Shown: positions 6,333 through 14,955 of the stretch, one piece after another
How the letters are laid out: every line of letters begins with the position of its first letter
How positions within the stretch are numbered: the stretch's first letter is position 1
NCBI GenBank assembly: GCA_003142495.1
Contig: PLMM01000059.1
Coordinates: forward strand, 1 to 20,367
DNA: 20,367 bases
Direction of reading: 5' to 3'
Source: Gemmatimonadota bacterium
GTDB taxonomy: Bacteria; Gemmatimonadota; Gemmatimonadetes; Gemmatimonadales; Gemmatimonadaceae
Program-made: the position numbers and the translations under genes
Notes under the pieces: generated by a model
Databases searched by the model: none
Told to the model about the DNA's origin: nothing
The model's input: only the letters and a program-made list of their open reading frames with translations

Positions 6333-7582
6333 TGTTCACCGTCTCGGACGCCGTCGCGCGAATCGTCGCGGGGATCGAGCCGCTCAGCGTCGAGCGCGTG
6401 GCGCTGCTCGATGCGCTGGGGCGCGTGCTCGCGACGCCGATCGTCTCGCCACTCACGCTTCCGGCGTGGGACAACTCCGCGATGGATGGCTATGCGCTTC
6501 GTGCGAGCGATGTCGAGGGGGCGAGCGCGGAGAAGCCCGTTTCCCTCACCGTGCTCGAGACCGTCGCCGCGGGCGCCTTCCCGTCGCGCGTAGTAGAAGC
6601 AGGCACCTGCACTCGCATCATGACCGGCGCTCCGCTTCCCGAGGGAGTAGACACCGTCATCCGCGTCGAAGACACCGATGGCGGCACCGAGCGCGTCTCC
6701 ATTCGCAGCGATCGCGACGCGGGCCGCAACGTGCGCCACCGCGGCGAGGACATCACCACCGGCACGCAAGTCCTCGCGCGCGGGCAACCGCTAGGCGCCG
6801 CGCAGATCGGCGTCCTCGCCTCGGTCGGCGCCTCGTCGGTCGACGTCCATCGCCAGCCGCGCGTCGCCTTCTTCGGCTCGGGCGACGAGATCGTCGACCT
6901 CGATCGCTTTTCCGAGGCGCTCGACGGCAAGAAGATCGTGACGTCGAACAGCTACACGCTCCACTCGCTCATTCGCCTCAACGGCGGCATCCCCGTCAAC
7001 CTCGGTGTCGCCCGCGACGATCCCGCCGACATCCGCGCGCGCATCGATCGCGCCGCCGGCTGCGATCTTCTCATCACGAGTGCCGGCATCTCCGCCGGCG
7101 AGTTCGACTACCTGCGCCCGGTGCTCGCCGAGGCGGGAGTAACGCTCGATGTGTGGAAGGTGCGCATGCGTCCCGGCGCGCCACTCGGCTTCGGTTGGCT
7201 CGGGACGATGCCGTGGATCGGACTCCCCGGAAATCCGGTGTCGACGATGGTGACCTTCGAGCTCTTCGTCCGCCCCGTGCTGCGCCGCATGCTCGGCCAC
7301 ACGCGACTCTTCCGTCGCCCGCTGCCTGTGACGCTCGAGGAGCCGGTGAAGATCGGTGCGGCGCTCACGCACTTCCTGCGCGCCATTGTGACCGTGAAGC
7401 CGGATGGCACGCTGAGCGCGCGGCTCACTGGCCCGCAGGGCTCCGGAATTCTCACATCGATGTCCGCCGCCAACGCGCTGCTCGTGATTCCGCAAGAGCG
7501 CCCGCGCATCGAGGCCGGCGAAGTCGTGAATGCGATTCTGCTCTCGGACGATGCGCAGCTCGCGACGCACTTCTCGCTGTGA
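6332..7582 (+). CDS. moeA: Molybdopterin molybdenumtransferase MoeA
   Basis: MoeA inserts molybdate into adenylylated molybdopterin, the last step of basic Moco synthesis. The 416-residue product has WDNSAMDGYAL (46-56, conserved Asp52), MTGAPLPEGVDTVIRVED, a GDEIV segment, TSAGISAGEFDYL (usually SGGxSxGxxD), LPGNPVS and a C-terminal domain IV. These match the four-domain MoeA/gephyrin-E fold. The segment usually written KPGK reads RPGA here (Arg280, Ala283), so two normally basic positions are changed or lost. The GTG start at 6332 shares one base with the stop of the preceding gene. The methyltransferase gene follows after 4 nt. Confidence 0.95.
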   Translation: MFTVSDAVARIVAGIEPLSVERVALLDALGRVLATPIVSPLTLPAWDNSAMDGYALRASDVEGASAEKPVSLTVLETVAAGAFPSRVVEAGTCTRIMTGAPLPEGVDTVIRVEDTDGGTERVSIRSDRDAGRNVRHRGEDITTGTQVLARGQPLGAAQIGVLASVGASSVDVHRQPRVAFFGSGDEIVDLDRFSEALDGKKIVTSNSYTLHSLIRLNGGIPVNLGVARDDPADIRARIDRAAGCDLLITSAGISAGEFDYLRPVLAEAGVTLDVWKVRMRPGAPLGFGWLGTMPWIGLPGNPVSTMVTFELFVRPVLRRMLGHTRLFRRPLPVTLEEPVKIGAALTHFLRAIVTVKPDGTLSARLTGPQGSGILTSMSAANALLVIPQERPRIEAGEVVNAILLSDDAQLATHFSL

Positions 7583-7586
7583 CGCG

Positions 7587-8279
7587 ATGACGGTGCTGCG
7601 CGGGCGGCCGCTCGTGAAGGAGCTCGAGCGCCGCTTCGTCGTCGCGCACTCGCGCGTCGCTCTGCCTGGTGGCACGGTCAACATGATGCACCCGGAGAAC
7701 ACCGACGCGCTGATCAGCGAAGAGGACATGGTGCGCGATGATCGCCTCCCCTACTGGGCGGACATCTGGCCGTCGTCGCGCATCCTCGCGCGCGCGCTCG
7801 CGGCCGAGAGCGGCGGGGGGCGCACGATGCTCGAGCTGGGGGCGGGGCTCGGTCTCGCGACGATCGGCGCGATGCGCGCGGGCTACGACGTGCTCGCGAG
7901 CGACTACTATGACGACGCGCTCCTCTTCACGAGCGCGAATGCGTGGCGAACACTCAAGCGCGAGCCGCGCACGCGCATGATCGACTGGCGCGATCTCCCA
8001 TCGGAGCTCGGCGACTTTGATCGCGTTGTCGCCGCCGATGTGCTGTACGAGGATCGGTATCCGCCGCTCGTCGCCAACGTGCTCGCGCGCACACTGGCGC
8101 CCGACGGTGTCGCGACGATCGCCGATCCCGGGCGCCCGATGGTCGAGCAGTTCTTCGAGCTCCTTCCGTCGCTCGGCCTGCGGCTGCGCAACACGGAGAT
8201 GGTCAGCTACGACGAGGCACCGGCGCAGCAGACCATCCGGCTTCACCACATCGTGCGCTCAGCCGACGGAATTGATTAA
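7587..8279 (+). CDS. Class I SAM-dependent methyltransferase (METTL21/FAM86-like, Methyltransf_16 type)
   Basis: This product of about 230 residues has [18 protein letters not shown], which resembles the PYWAxxWP entry motif of the lysine-methyltransferase-like family 16. It is followed by the SAM-binding [15 protein letters not shown] (motif I), [20 protein letters not shown] (acidic end of strand 2) and [36 protein letters not shown] (motifs IV-V). Family members methylate proteins or small molecules, and the substrate here is unknown. The ATG at 7587 lies 4 nt after the moeA stop. An earlier in-frame ATG at 7530 would overlap moeA by 53 nt and add an Arg-rich stretch that does not look like this fold. 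The stop overlaps the stop of the convergent gene. Confidence 0.85.
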   Translation: MTVLRGRPLVKELERRFVVAHSRVALPGGTVNMMHPENTDALISEEDMVRDDRLPYWADIWPSSRILARALAAESGGGRTMLELGAGLGLATIGAMRAGYDVLASDYYDDALLFTSANAWRTLKREPRTRMIDWRDLPSELGDFDRVVAADVLYEDRYPPLVANVLARTLAPDGVATIADPGRPMVEQFFELLPSLGLRLRNTEMVSYDEAPAQQTIRLHHIVRSADGID

Positions 8280-10345
8280 ACCCTCAGTCGCGAGGCGACG
8301 ACTTCGGAGATGTCGAGCACCGGCACGTCGCTCCCCTTCGCCTTCACGCCGTCGCTGATCATCGTCATGCAGAAGGGGCACGCCACAGCCAGCGTGTCGG
8401 CGCCCGTAGCGAGCAGCTGCTCCGCGCGCTCGATGTTGATGCGCTTCCCCTGCGTCTCCTCCATGAACATGCGTCCGCCGCCGGCACCGCAGCACATGCC
8501 GCGATCGCGCGTGCGCTCGGGCTCGACCATCGTCACGATCGGTAGCGCGCGGCGCAGCGTCTCGCGCGGCGCGTCGTACACGTCGTTGTAGCGACCGAGG
8601 TAGCAGCTGTCGTGATAGGCCATGGTGAGCGTCTTGCCGGCATCGGTGTCAAACGGGACGCGTCCGGCCTCGAGCAGCCGCTCGATGTACGTCGAGTGAT
8701 GGATCACTTCGTAGTTGCCGCCGAGCTGCGGGTATTCGTTGCCGATCTGATGGAAGCAGTGCGGGCAGAAGGTGACGATCGTCTTCACATCGCAGCGGGT
8801 GAGCGTTTCGATATTTTGCTTCGCGAGCGTCTGGTAGAGATACTCGTTCCCCATGCGGCGTGCGGGATCGCCGTTGCACGTCTCTTCCTGCCCGAGAATC
8901 GCGAAGGGCACGCCGGCTGCCTGGAGAATGCGCGCAAAGGCGACGCTGATCTTCTTTGAGCGATCGTCGAAGGAGCCCATGCACCCTACCCAGAAGAGAA
9001 TCTCCGGGCTCTCGCCGCGTTCCGTGAGCTCAGCCATCGTCGGGATGTCGAGACCGTCGGCCCACTTCGCGCGATCGTCCGGACGAAAGGCCCACGGAGA
9101 TCCGTTCCGCTCCATCGACTCGAAGGTTGGCAGCACCTCGGGCGGGAAGCGCGACTCCATGAGCACGAGGTTGCGCCGCATGTCGACGATGTGATCGAGA
9201 TGCTCGATGCCGACGGGGCATTCCTGGATGCACGCGCGGCACGTCGTGCACTGCCAGAGCTCTTCCTCGGTGATGAAGTTGTCGAGCAGGCGATGCTCGA
9301 GAATCGCCGTCGCGCTCATGCTTCCTTCGTCGCCCTCGCCGTGCACGAGCGCGTGATGCGCGACCTCTGAGTAGTCGCCGAGCATGAGCGGCGCCTTCTC
9401 CATGAGCCGCCGGCGCGTGTCGATGATGATCTTGCGCGGGCTCAGCACCTTCCCCGTGAGATGCGCGGGGCACACCGAGGTGCAGCGGCCACACTCCGTG
9501 CAGGTGTAGCCGTCGAGCAGATCCTTCCACGTCATCTGGTCGACGTCTGCCGCGCCGAACTGCTCGACGTTCTCCGCCTCGAGATCGAGGAAGCGGATCA
9601 CGCCCTTGGGGCCAGGCCCCTGCGAGTTGGAGAAGTAGACGTTGGGGATGGACGAGACGATGTGCAGATGCTTCGAGTACGGCAGGTAATTCAGAAAGGC
9701 GAGCACGAGGAGCGCGTGCATCCACCAGAACACGGCGTGCGCACCGGTAAGCAATCCGGTAGGCAGGTTACGCAGCGGAATCGAGAGCGCGAGCGAGAGC
9801 GGCTTGGCACGCGTGATCGAGTCCGGCTCGAGCGCGAGCCCGAAGGCGTTGACGGCGAACATCGTCACCATGAGCCCGGCTATTGCGCCGAGTATGAGCA
9901 GCGCGTCGCTGTGCTCGAGACCGTCGCCTTCGAGGCGTTCGGGATGGAGCACGAGCCGCCGATAGAACGCGAAGGCGATCGCGCCGAGCACGAGCGCGCC
10001 GAAGACGTCTTGTGATATCGAATAGAAGGTGTAAAGCTGGCTCGGGAGAAACGCGTACGAGAACGCCGGGAAGCTTCCGTTCAGCAGCAGCTCGATCGTC
10101 CCTACGGTGAGCACGACGAAGCCCCAGAAGATGAGCGCGTGCATCGGGCCGGCCACCGGGTCGCGCAGAATCTTCTTCTGCAAAAAGGCGACGGTGATGA
10201 CGTTCTTGAGACGCACGAGCGGATGCCCGCTGCGGTCGTCGGGCTGCGCTATGCTGAGATAGGAGAGCAGCCGCTGAACGTTGTACGAAAAAAAGCCGGC
10301 GGCGAGGAGCAGGACGAGCAGGAAAACGGCGTTCTCGGTTCGCAT
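8276..10345 (-). CDS. Membrane-bound HdrD-like Fe-S oxidoreductase, probable ETF:(mena)quinone oxidoreductase
   Basis: The product has 689 residues from the ATG at 10345. The N-terminal part of about 230 residues has several hydrophobic helices and His residues, like the cytochrome b/nitrate-reductase-gamma-type subunit. Two [4Fe-4S] motifs follow: [11 protein letters not shown] (Cys 282, 285, 288, 292) and [11 protein letters not shown] (366, 369, 372, 376). Two CCG-type domains then carry Cys455, Cys490, CPHC (527, 530) and Cys581, CC (618-619), CPFC (656, 659). The first CCG has a single central Cys. This architecture matches proteins encoded with etfAB that pass electrons from ETF to menaquinone (EMO/DUF224 type). 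The TTG-initiated extension to 10381 was rejected, because the ATG begins just before the first membrane helix. The gene follows etfA after 46 nt, so it probably belongs to the same operon. Confidence 0.88.
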   Translation of the reverse strand: MRTENAVFLLVLLLAAGFFSYNVQRLLSYLSIAQPDDRSGHPLVRLKNVITVAFLQKKILRDPVAGPMHALIFWGFVVLTVGTIELLLNGSFPAFSYAFLPSQLYTFYSISQDVFGALVLGAIAFAFYRRLVLHPERLEGDGLEHSDALLILGAIAGLMVTMFAVNAFGLALEPDSITRAKPLSLALSIPLRNLPTGLLTGAHAVFWWMHALLVLAFLNYLPYSKHLHIVSSIPNVYFSNSQGPGPKGVIRFLDLEAENVEQFGAADVDQMTWKDLLDGYTCTECGRCTSVCPAHLTGKVLSPRKIIIDTRRRLMEKAPLMLGDYSEVAHHALVHGEGDEGSMSATAILEHRLLDNFITEEELWQCTTCRACIQECPVGIEHLDHIVDMRRNLVLMESRFPPEVLPTFESMERNGSPWAFRPDDRAKWADGLDIPTMAELTERGESPEILFWVGCMGSFDDRSKKISVAFARILQAAGVPFAILGQEETCNGDPARRMGNEYLYQTLAKQNIETLTRCDVKTIVTFCPHCFHQIGNEYPQLGGNYEVIHHSTYIERLLEAGRVPFDTDAGKTLTMAYHDSCYLGRYNDVYDAPRETLRRALPIVTMVEPERTRDRGMCCGAGGGRMFMEETQGKRINIERAEQLLATGADTLAVACPFCMTMISDGVKAKGSDVPVLDISEVVASRLRV

Positions 10346-10391
10346 GGCACCGAAGCTATGGCGCGTGGAGGGCCGAAACAACCAGCGCGGC

Positions 10392-11381
10392 TCAGCCCTT
10401 CGCGCGCGCCTCTTTCACCGCAGCCGTGAGCACCGGAAGAATCTCGATCACGTCACCAACGATCCCGTAGTCGGCAACCTTGAAGATCGGCGCTTCCTTG
10501 TCCTTGTTGATCGCGACGATCGTGCGCGAGTTGCGCATGCCGGCGATGTGCTGGATCGCACCTGAGATGCCTAGCGCGACGTACAGCTCCGGCGAGACCT
10601 GCCGCCCCGTCTGCCCGATCTGATCGCTGTGCGGCCGCCAGCCATCGTCGGTCACTGCGCGCGTCGCGCCCACCGCCGCATTCCCGAACGCCGCCGCGAG
10701 ATCCTCGACAAGCTTGAAGTTCTCGGCGCTCTTGAGCCCGCGCCCGCCGCTCACGATCACCGGCGCATCGCCGATGTCGAGCTTGGTACCGCCGCCAACG
10801 ATCATCTCCTTCACGACGAGCTTCGATGCGCCGGGATCGCTCGTCGGCTGCGCACTTTCGACGCGAGCCTCCCGCACCGCCTCGACCGCCGCTCGCGCGC
10901 CGGGCCGCAGCGTCACGATCGCGGGCGACCCCGTGAGCTTGAGCGTCGCGATCACCTTCCCCGCGTACGCCGGATGCTTCACGACGAGCGCATCGCCCGC
11001 AAGCTCGAACGCGGTGACATCCGCCGCCATGCTCACACCCAGCTGCGCAGCCACGCGCGGCGCGAGATCGCGCCCCTGCGCGCTCGCCGAGAAGATCGCG
11101 GCGCGATAGCCGCCGGCCTTGATGCGCGCGGCAGCCGTCGCCGCCAGTGCCTCGACGTTCGCGTTCGCGAGCCCCGCGTGCTCGACGACGATTACCATAT
11201 CGGCGCCGTACTTCCCGAGCTCACCCGCCAGCGACGCGATGCCAGGCGCGCCCACCAGCATCGCGTGCACCTCGCCGCCGCCACTCGCATCGGCCAGCGC
11301 GCGCGCCGCACTCACCGCCTCGAACGCCACGCGCCTGAGCGCACCGCCGCGCGACTCCGCAAACGCAAATGTGTTCGCCAC
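10392..11381 (-). CDS. etfA: Electron transfer flavoprotein alpha subunit
   Basis: EtfA and EtfB form the FAD-containing shuttle that takes electrons from acyl-CoA dehydrogenases. The 329-residue protein has the N-terminal alpha/beta domain and the C-terminal FAD domain: [12 protein letters not shown], the [10 protein letters not shown] segment, the [19 protein letters not shown] stretch, [34 protein letters not shown]. These are the FAD-binding signatures of EtfA. The GTG start (11379-11381) shares one base with the etfB stop, a typical etfBA order with translational coupling. The downstream partner is the membrane Fe-S oxidoreductase. Confidence 0.97.
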   Translation of the reverse strand: MANTFAFAESRGGALRRVAFEAVSAARALADASGGGEVHAMLVGAPGIASLAGELGKYGADMVIVVEHAGLANANVEALAATAAARIKAGGYRAAIFSASAQGRDLAPRVAAQLGVSMAADVTAFELAGDALVVKHPAYAGKVIATLKLTGSPAIVTLRPGARAAVEAVREARVESAQPTSDPGASKLVVKEMIVGGGTKLDIGDAPVIVSGGRGLKSAENFKLVEDLAAAFGNAAVGATRAVTDDGWRPHSDQIGQTGRQVSPELYVALGISGAIQHIAGMRNSRTIVAINKDKEAPIFKVADYGIVGDVIEILPVLTAAVKEARAKG

Positions 11382-12133
11382 TACAGCACCTTCGCTTCGG
11401 TATGGAGCAGTCGCACGAGCTCCGCCACCGCGCCCGGCCCCTCGCCCACGATCCGCCCAGCCGCGCGCTCCGGCGGCAGCTCCATCTTCTCGAGCGTGAG
11501 CCTCTCTTCGCCGAGCTGCGCCGGCTTCACCTCGAGCGGCTTCTTCTTCGCCGCCATGATCCCTTTGAGCGATGGGTAGCGCGCGCGCGGCATCCCCTCA
11601 TCGATGGTCACCACGGCAGGGAGCGCGAACTCGACGATCTCGGCCGCGCCCTCGAGATCGCGCCGCGCGGTGCCGCGCCCATTCGCGATGTCGAGCGTCG
11701 ATACGGCCGTCGCACACGGAAGGCCAAGGAGCTCGGCAACCATGGGGCCCACAGTTGCGTTGGCCGAGTCAACCGCCTGGCGTCCGAAGAAGATGAGATC
11801 GTAGGCGCCGCCCTTGAGTTCCGCCGCGAGCGCGCGCGCGATCACGAGTCCATCCGTGGGTACGCGCTCCGCCTTGAGCTGCACCGCGCGATCCGCGCCC
11901 ATACTCAACGCTTTGCGCAGCTGCTCCTGCACCACGTCGGGGCCTAGCGAGATCACGACCGTCTCGCCCGGTCCCTGCTTCTCGTTGAGCTGGAGCGCCG
12001 TCTCCACCGCGTAGCCATCGAAGTCGCTCATGTCGTACTTGAGCCCCGCCTCATCGACCGCCGTGCCGCTCGCCGCAATCTTGAATCGCGTTTCCATGTC
12101 GGGAACACGCTTGATGCACACCGCGATTTTCAC
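11381..12133 (-). CDS. etfB: Electron transfer flavoprotein beta subunit
   Basis: This is the 250-residue beta subunit of ETF, which binds AMP (or a second FAD in bifurcating forms) and holds the loop that docks onto acyl-CoA dehydrogenases. Recognisable parts are MKIAVCIKRVPDMETRFKI, MSDFDGYAVETALQL, VVISLGPDVVQEQLRKALSMGADRAVQL, DLIFFGRQAVDSANATVGPMVAELLGLP, and the recognition-loop region LPAVVTIDEGMPRARYPSLKGIMAAKKKP. The start lies 12 nt downstream of the acyl-CoA dehydrogenase stop. The next gene, etfA, overlaps by 1 nt. The gene order and the membrane oxidoreductase favour a non-bifurcating role in acyl-CoA oxidation, but this is inferred. Confidence 0.97.
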   Translation of the reverse strand: MKIAVCIKRVPDMETRFKIAASGTAVDEAGLKYDMSDFDGYAVETALQLNEKQGPGETVVISLGPDVVQEQLRKALSMGADRAVQLKAERVPTDGLVIARALAAELKGGAYDLIFFGRQAVDSANATVGPMVAELLGLPCATAVSTLDIANGRGTARRDLEGAAEIVEFALPAVVTIDEGMPRARYPSLKGIMAAKKKPLEVKPAQLGEERLTLEKMELPPERAAGRIVGEGPGAVAELVRLLHTEAKVL

Positions 12134-12145
12134 ACGCGCACCGGG

Positions 12146-13318
12146 TTAGTTGAACGCGCTCAACCCGGTCACTGCCTGACCGAGAATCAACGTGTGAATG
12201 TCGTGCGTCCCCTCGTACGTGTAGACGCTTTCGAGATTCGCCATGTGCCGCATCGACGCATACTCGGCGAGAATTCCGTTGGCGCCCAACAGCCGGCGCG
12301 CCTCGCGTGCGACATCGGTGGCGATATCGCAGTTGTTGCGCTTCGCGAAGGAAACCTGCTGCGGCGTGAACGTCCCCGCATCCTTGAGCCGCCCGAGGTG
12401 CAGCGACACGAGCTGCGCCTTCACGATCTCGGTGAGCATCACCGCGAGCCGCTGCTGCTGCAGCTGGAAGCCGCCGATCGCCTTGCCGAACATCACGCGG
12501 GTCGTCGAGTACGCGAGCGCCTCTTCGTAGCAGGCCATCGCCGCGCCGATCACGCCCCACGAGATCCCGTAGCGCGCCTGCGTGAGGCACATGAGTGGAG
12601 ACTTGATGCCGCCGCTCTTCGGAAGGATCGCGTCCTTCGGCAGGCGAACCTCCTGGAAGACGAGCTCACTCGTGTCCGACGCGCGCAGCGAGAGCTTCCC
12701 CTTCTGATCCTTCGCGGTGAAGCCCGGCGTGTTCGTCGGCACGATGAAGCCGCGGATCGACTTGTCGCTCTTCTCGCCATTCGTCTTCGCCCACACGATC
12801 GCGACCTTCGCCTGCGAGCCGTTCGTGATCCACATCTTCGCGCCGTTCAGAATCCACGAGCCGTCCGGCTGCTCGTTCGCCATCGAGCTCATCCCCGACG
12901 GGTTCGAGCCGAAGTCCGGCTCCGTGAGCCCGAAGCATCCGATGATCTCGCCCGCGGCCATCTTCGGCAGGTAGTGCTTCTTCTGCTCCTCGCTGCCGAA
13001 CGCGAAGATCGGATACATGACGAGCGCGCCCTGAACCGAGGCGAAGGATCGAATGCCGGAGTCTCCACGCTCGAGCTCCTGCATGATCAATCCGTACGCG
13101 ACGTTGTTCAGCCCCGCGCAACCGTATTCCTCGGGCAGGTTCGCGCCGAACACGCCGAGCTCAGCGAGCCCCGGAATGATCTCTTTGGGAAAGCGGCCCT
13201 CGACGTAGCAGTCGCCAATGATCGGGAGGATGCGCTCGTCGACGAATTGGCGAACGCTGTCGCGAACAGCGCGCTCCTCTTCGGAGAGAACGCTGTCGAT
13301 ATCAAAGAAGTCTTGCAT
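12146..13318 (-). CDS. gcdH: Acyl-CoA dehydrogenase, glutaryl-CoA dehydrogenase-like
   Basis: This 390-residue FAD enzyme oxidises an acyl-CoA and passes electrons to ETF. CFGLTEPDFGSNP and WILNGAKMWITNG are acyl-CoA dehydrogenase signatures. The catalytic Glu is Glu369 in TYEGTHDIHTL. Features specific to glutaryl-CoA dehydrogenases are Arg90 in DSGIRSFASVQGALVMYPI, matching the Arg that binds the glutaryl carboxylate, and the Tyr-Glu pair 368-369 with IHTLILGQAVTG. The likely reaction is oxidative decarboxylation of glutaryl-CoA to crotonyl-CoA (Lys/Trp or aromatic degradation). Another short-chain acyl-CoA substrate cannot be excluded. It is the first gene of an operon with etfB, etfA and a quinone-reducing Fe-S protein. 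There is no Shine-Dalgarno sequence, because the -10 abuts the ATG. Confidence 0.92.
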   Translation of the reverse strand: MQDFFDIDSVLSEEERAVRDSVRQFVDERILPIIGDCYVEGRFPKEIIPGLAELGVFGANLPEEYGCAGLNNVAYGLIMQELERGDSGIRSFASVQGALVMYPIFAFGSEEQKKHYLPKMAAGEIIGCFGLTEPDFGSNPSGMSSMANEQPDGSWILNGAKMWITNGSQAKVAIVWAKTNGEKSDKSIRGFIVPTNTPGFTAKDQKGKLSLRASDTSELVFQEVRLPKDAILPKSGGIKSPLMCLTQARYGISWGVIGAAMACYEEALAYSTTRVMFGKAIGGFQLQQQRLAVMLTEIVKAQLVSLHLGRLKDAGTFTPQQVSFAKRNNCDIATDVAREARRLLGANGILAEYASMRHMANLESVYTYEGTHDIHTLILGQAVTGLSAFN

Positions 13319-13352
13319 GCAATAAAGCTACGGCTGCGGCGGGCGGCGTCAA
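13318..13352 (-). promoter_or_regulatory. Promoter of the acyl-CoA dehydrogenase-ETF operon, predicted leaderless
   Basis: On the minus strand, TTGACG (complement of 13347-13352) is followed after 16 nt by TAGCTT (complement of 13325-13330). Six more nucleotides lead to the ATG at 13318. With normal -10 geometry, transcription starts at the A of the start codon, which explains the missing ribosome-binding site. The element also lies in the only gap (54 nt) between the two minus-strand operons. Confidence 0.6.
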
Positions 13353-13372
13353 AGTGCCCTACGCCCCTTGCG

Positions 13373-14137
13373 TCAGCTCTGTCTCGCCGCCCGCAATCCG
13401 AGCTCCTGCTGCGCGACCACGAGCGCCGCCGGAGCCGGCGCGCGAAGCTCGCGGCGAGCCTGCGCCGCGATCCCCACCGCCTGCGCCTTGGCCCGAAACG
13501 TCGGCCCGTGATCGATCGGCAACCCCGTCTCCGCCTGCCACTGGTGCACCATCTCGTGCAGCAGTGTGTGGAGCGCCTCCGCCCACCCGTGCTTCCGGAT
13601 GTGCGTCCGGCTGATCGTGATCTCGGCCCGCTCGCCGTACGGCGTGGCCGTCGTGTACTGCCCCAAGCGCGAGCGCATGCGCCCCGACAGCCGGATCGGA
13701 ATCTCGGAGAGTATGCCGCCGAAGTGGCGGAGATTGTACTCCTGGTGCCAATGCGCGAGCTCGCGCAGCGTGACGGAGTCCTGCGGGTCCGCGCGACCGG
13801 GACGCCGCACCGGCGCGCGGTGCGCGGCGGCGACCGGATGCGTGAGGATCACGCGCTGCGCCTCGCGCCGCTCCGCGCGCGTGCGCCCCTGCACGAACTG
13901 CACGATCGCGCGCAGCACCCCTTCCGGCGCCTCGAGATACCCCTTGTTCACGCGAAGCTCGGCGCCGCTGAAGCTCACCATCACCGCGCGATTCGACGTC
14001 AGGCGCAGCTTGGTGATTCCCTTGAGTCCATACACGCGCAGCCGATGCAGCAGCTGCTCGGCGTTGCCCGGCGGGGAATCGAACTCGAGGAAGAGCTGCA
14101 GGAGCTGGTTGATGCGCGATGCCACGAACTTCTTCAT
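13373..14137 (-). CDS. SprT-like zinc metalloprotease-family protein
   Basis: This 254-residue protein has a C-terminal SprT-like domain. LLHEMVHQWQAETG gives the HExxH zinc site (His194, Glu195, His198), and DHGPTFRAKA gives a third His (His210). ELAHWHQEYNLRHFGGIL and the strand PIRLSGRM precede it, as in SprT/Spartan-like domains. The N-terminal ~110 residues (MKKFVASRINQLLQLFLEF onward) are not a domain that I recognise. Eukaryotic Spartan digests DNA-protein cross-links, but the role of bacterial SprT-like proteins is largely unknown. The ATG overlaps the phosphoesterase stop (4-nt ATGA). This is the last gene of its operon. Confidence 0.85.
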   Translation of the reverse strand: MKKFVASRINQLLQLFLEFDSPPGNAEQLLHRLRVYGLKGITKLRLTSNRAVMVSFSGAELRVNKGYLEAPEGVLRAIVQFVQGRTRAERREAQRVILTHPVAAAHRAPVRRPGRADPQDSVTLRELAHWHQEYNLRHFGGILSEIPIRLSGRMRSRLGQYTTATPYGERAEITISRTHIRKHGWAEALHTLLHEMVHQWQAETGLPIDHGPTFRAKAQAVGIAAQARRELRAPAPAALVVAQQELGLRAARQS

Positions 14138-14955
14138 CGGTGGAATCGCGTCGTCGGACCGGGAAGAAAGGTCTGCTTGTCGTCGGACCAGATCTGGGGC
14201 TCGATCTCGATTCCCTTCGGCGAGATCTGGATCGCGTTAATAGCCGACGGACGCCGGCCGCGCGTGCGGTCGGAGACCGTGCCCGCCGTGCACACCACGG
14301 TGCCGAACTGCGTGTGCTCGACGTGATAGACGGCTTCCTGGTGATCGTGTCCGCACAGCACGAGATCGATACGGAGATCGACGAACGCCCTCGCGGCGCG
14401 GGCGGGGCGCGAGAGCCCGTACCGGTTCGAGATGTCGCCACGCAGCGGATTGTGATGCATCACGAGCACGCGAAGATCGTCCGCGGGCGCGGCGCCGAAC
14501 TTCGCGCGCGCCTCCTCAATCTGCGCGGTGCTGAGATTGCCGACCACTCCCACATCTCGCGGATTCCAGGTGAGCGTTCCCGGCACGACGCCCTGCGCCG
14601 TGTTCACGCCCACGAAGGTGACGCCTGGCACCGAGAGCACGGGCTCGAAGTCCCGCGAGATGTAGCGCGCGTAATTCGCGACGGCGGACTTGCGCGAGCC
14701 GATGCCGAGCGGCGCGCGCCACCACTTCACGTCGTGGTTGCCCGGGATGACGATCGTGCGGCTCACCTTTGCCGCATCGCGCAGGAAGTGTCGCGCGGCC
14801 TGGAACTCGCCCGGCCGCGCGCGCTGCGAGAGATCGCCCGAGACCGCGACCACGTCGAAGCGACTCGTCGCGATCATCTCCGCGATCATGTCGAGCTGCG
14901 CTGGTACTGCGGGCGGTCCGAAGTGGAGATCCGAAACGTGGAGAACCGTGGTCAA
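14134..14955 (-). CDS. Calcineurin-like metallophosphoesterase
   Basis: The 273-residue protein carries the five metallophosphoesterase blocks: DLH (Asp9, His11), GDLS (Asp41), GNHD (73-75), MHHNPL and GHDHQ. These ligands bind two metal ions. The pattern and size resemble the CpdA/Icc-type phosphodiesterases, but the substrate (cyclic nucleotide, phospholipid head group or other) cannot be read from sequence. The start is a TTG at 14953-14955 that overlaps the isocitrate dehydrogenase stop. It is needed because the next Met falls after the DLH motif and would remove two metal ligands. The stop overlaps the sprT-like start. Confidence 0.88.
   Translation of the reverse strand: MTTVLHVSDLHFGPPAVPAQLDMIAEMIATSRFDVVAVSGDLSQRARPGEFQAARHFLRDAAKVSRTIVIPGNHDVKWWRAPLGIGSRKSAVANYARYISRDFEPVLSVPGVTFVGVNTAQGVVPGTLTWNPRDVGVVGNLSTAQIEEARAKFGAAPADDLRVLVMHHNPLRGDISNRYGLSRPARAARAFVDLRIDLVLCGHDHQEAVYHVEHTQFGTVVCTAGTVSDRTRGRRPSAINAIQISPKGIEIEPQIWSDDKQTFLPGPTTRFHR

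Noticed and set aside
7530..7586. Earlier ATG for the methyltransferase
   Set aside because: It would overlap moeA by 53 nt and add an Arg/Ser-rich stretch; ATG 7587 follows the moeA stop by 4 nt.
12194..14326. A very long open frame on the plus strand (710 codons), antisense to the acyl-CoA dehydrogenase, SprT-like and phosphoesterase genes
   Set aside because: The product is Arg/His/Leu-rich with no domain. It is the usual antisense shadow of high-GC codon bias opposite well-supported genes.
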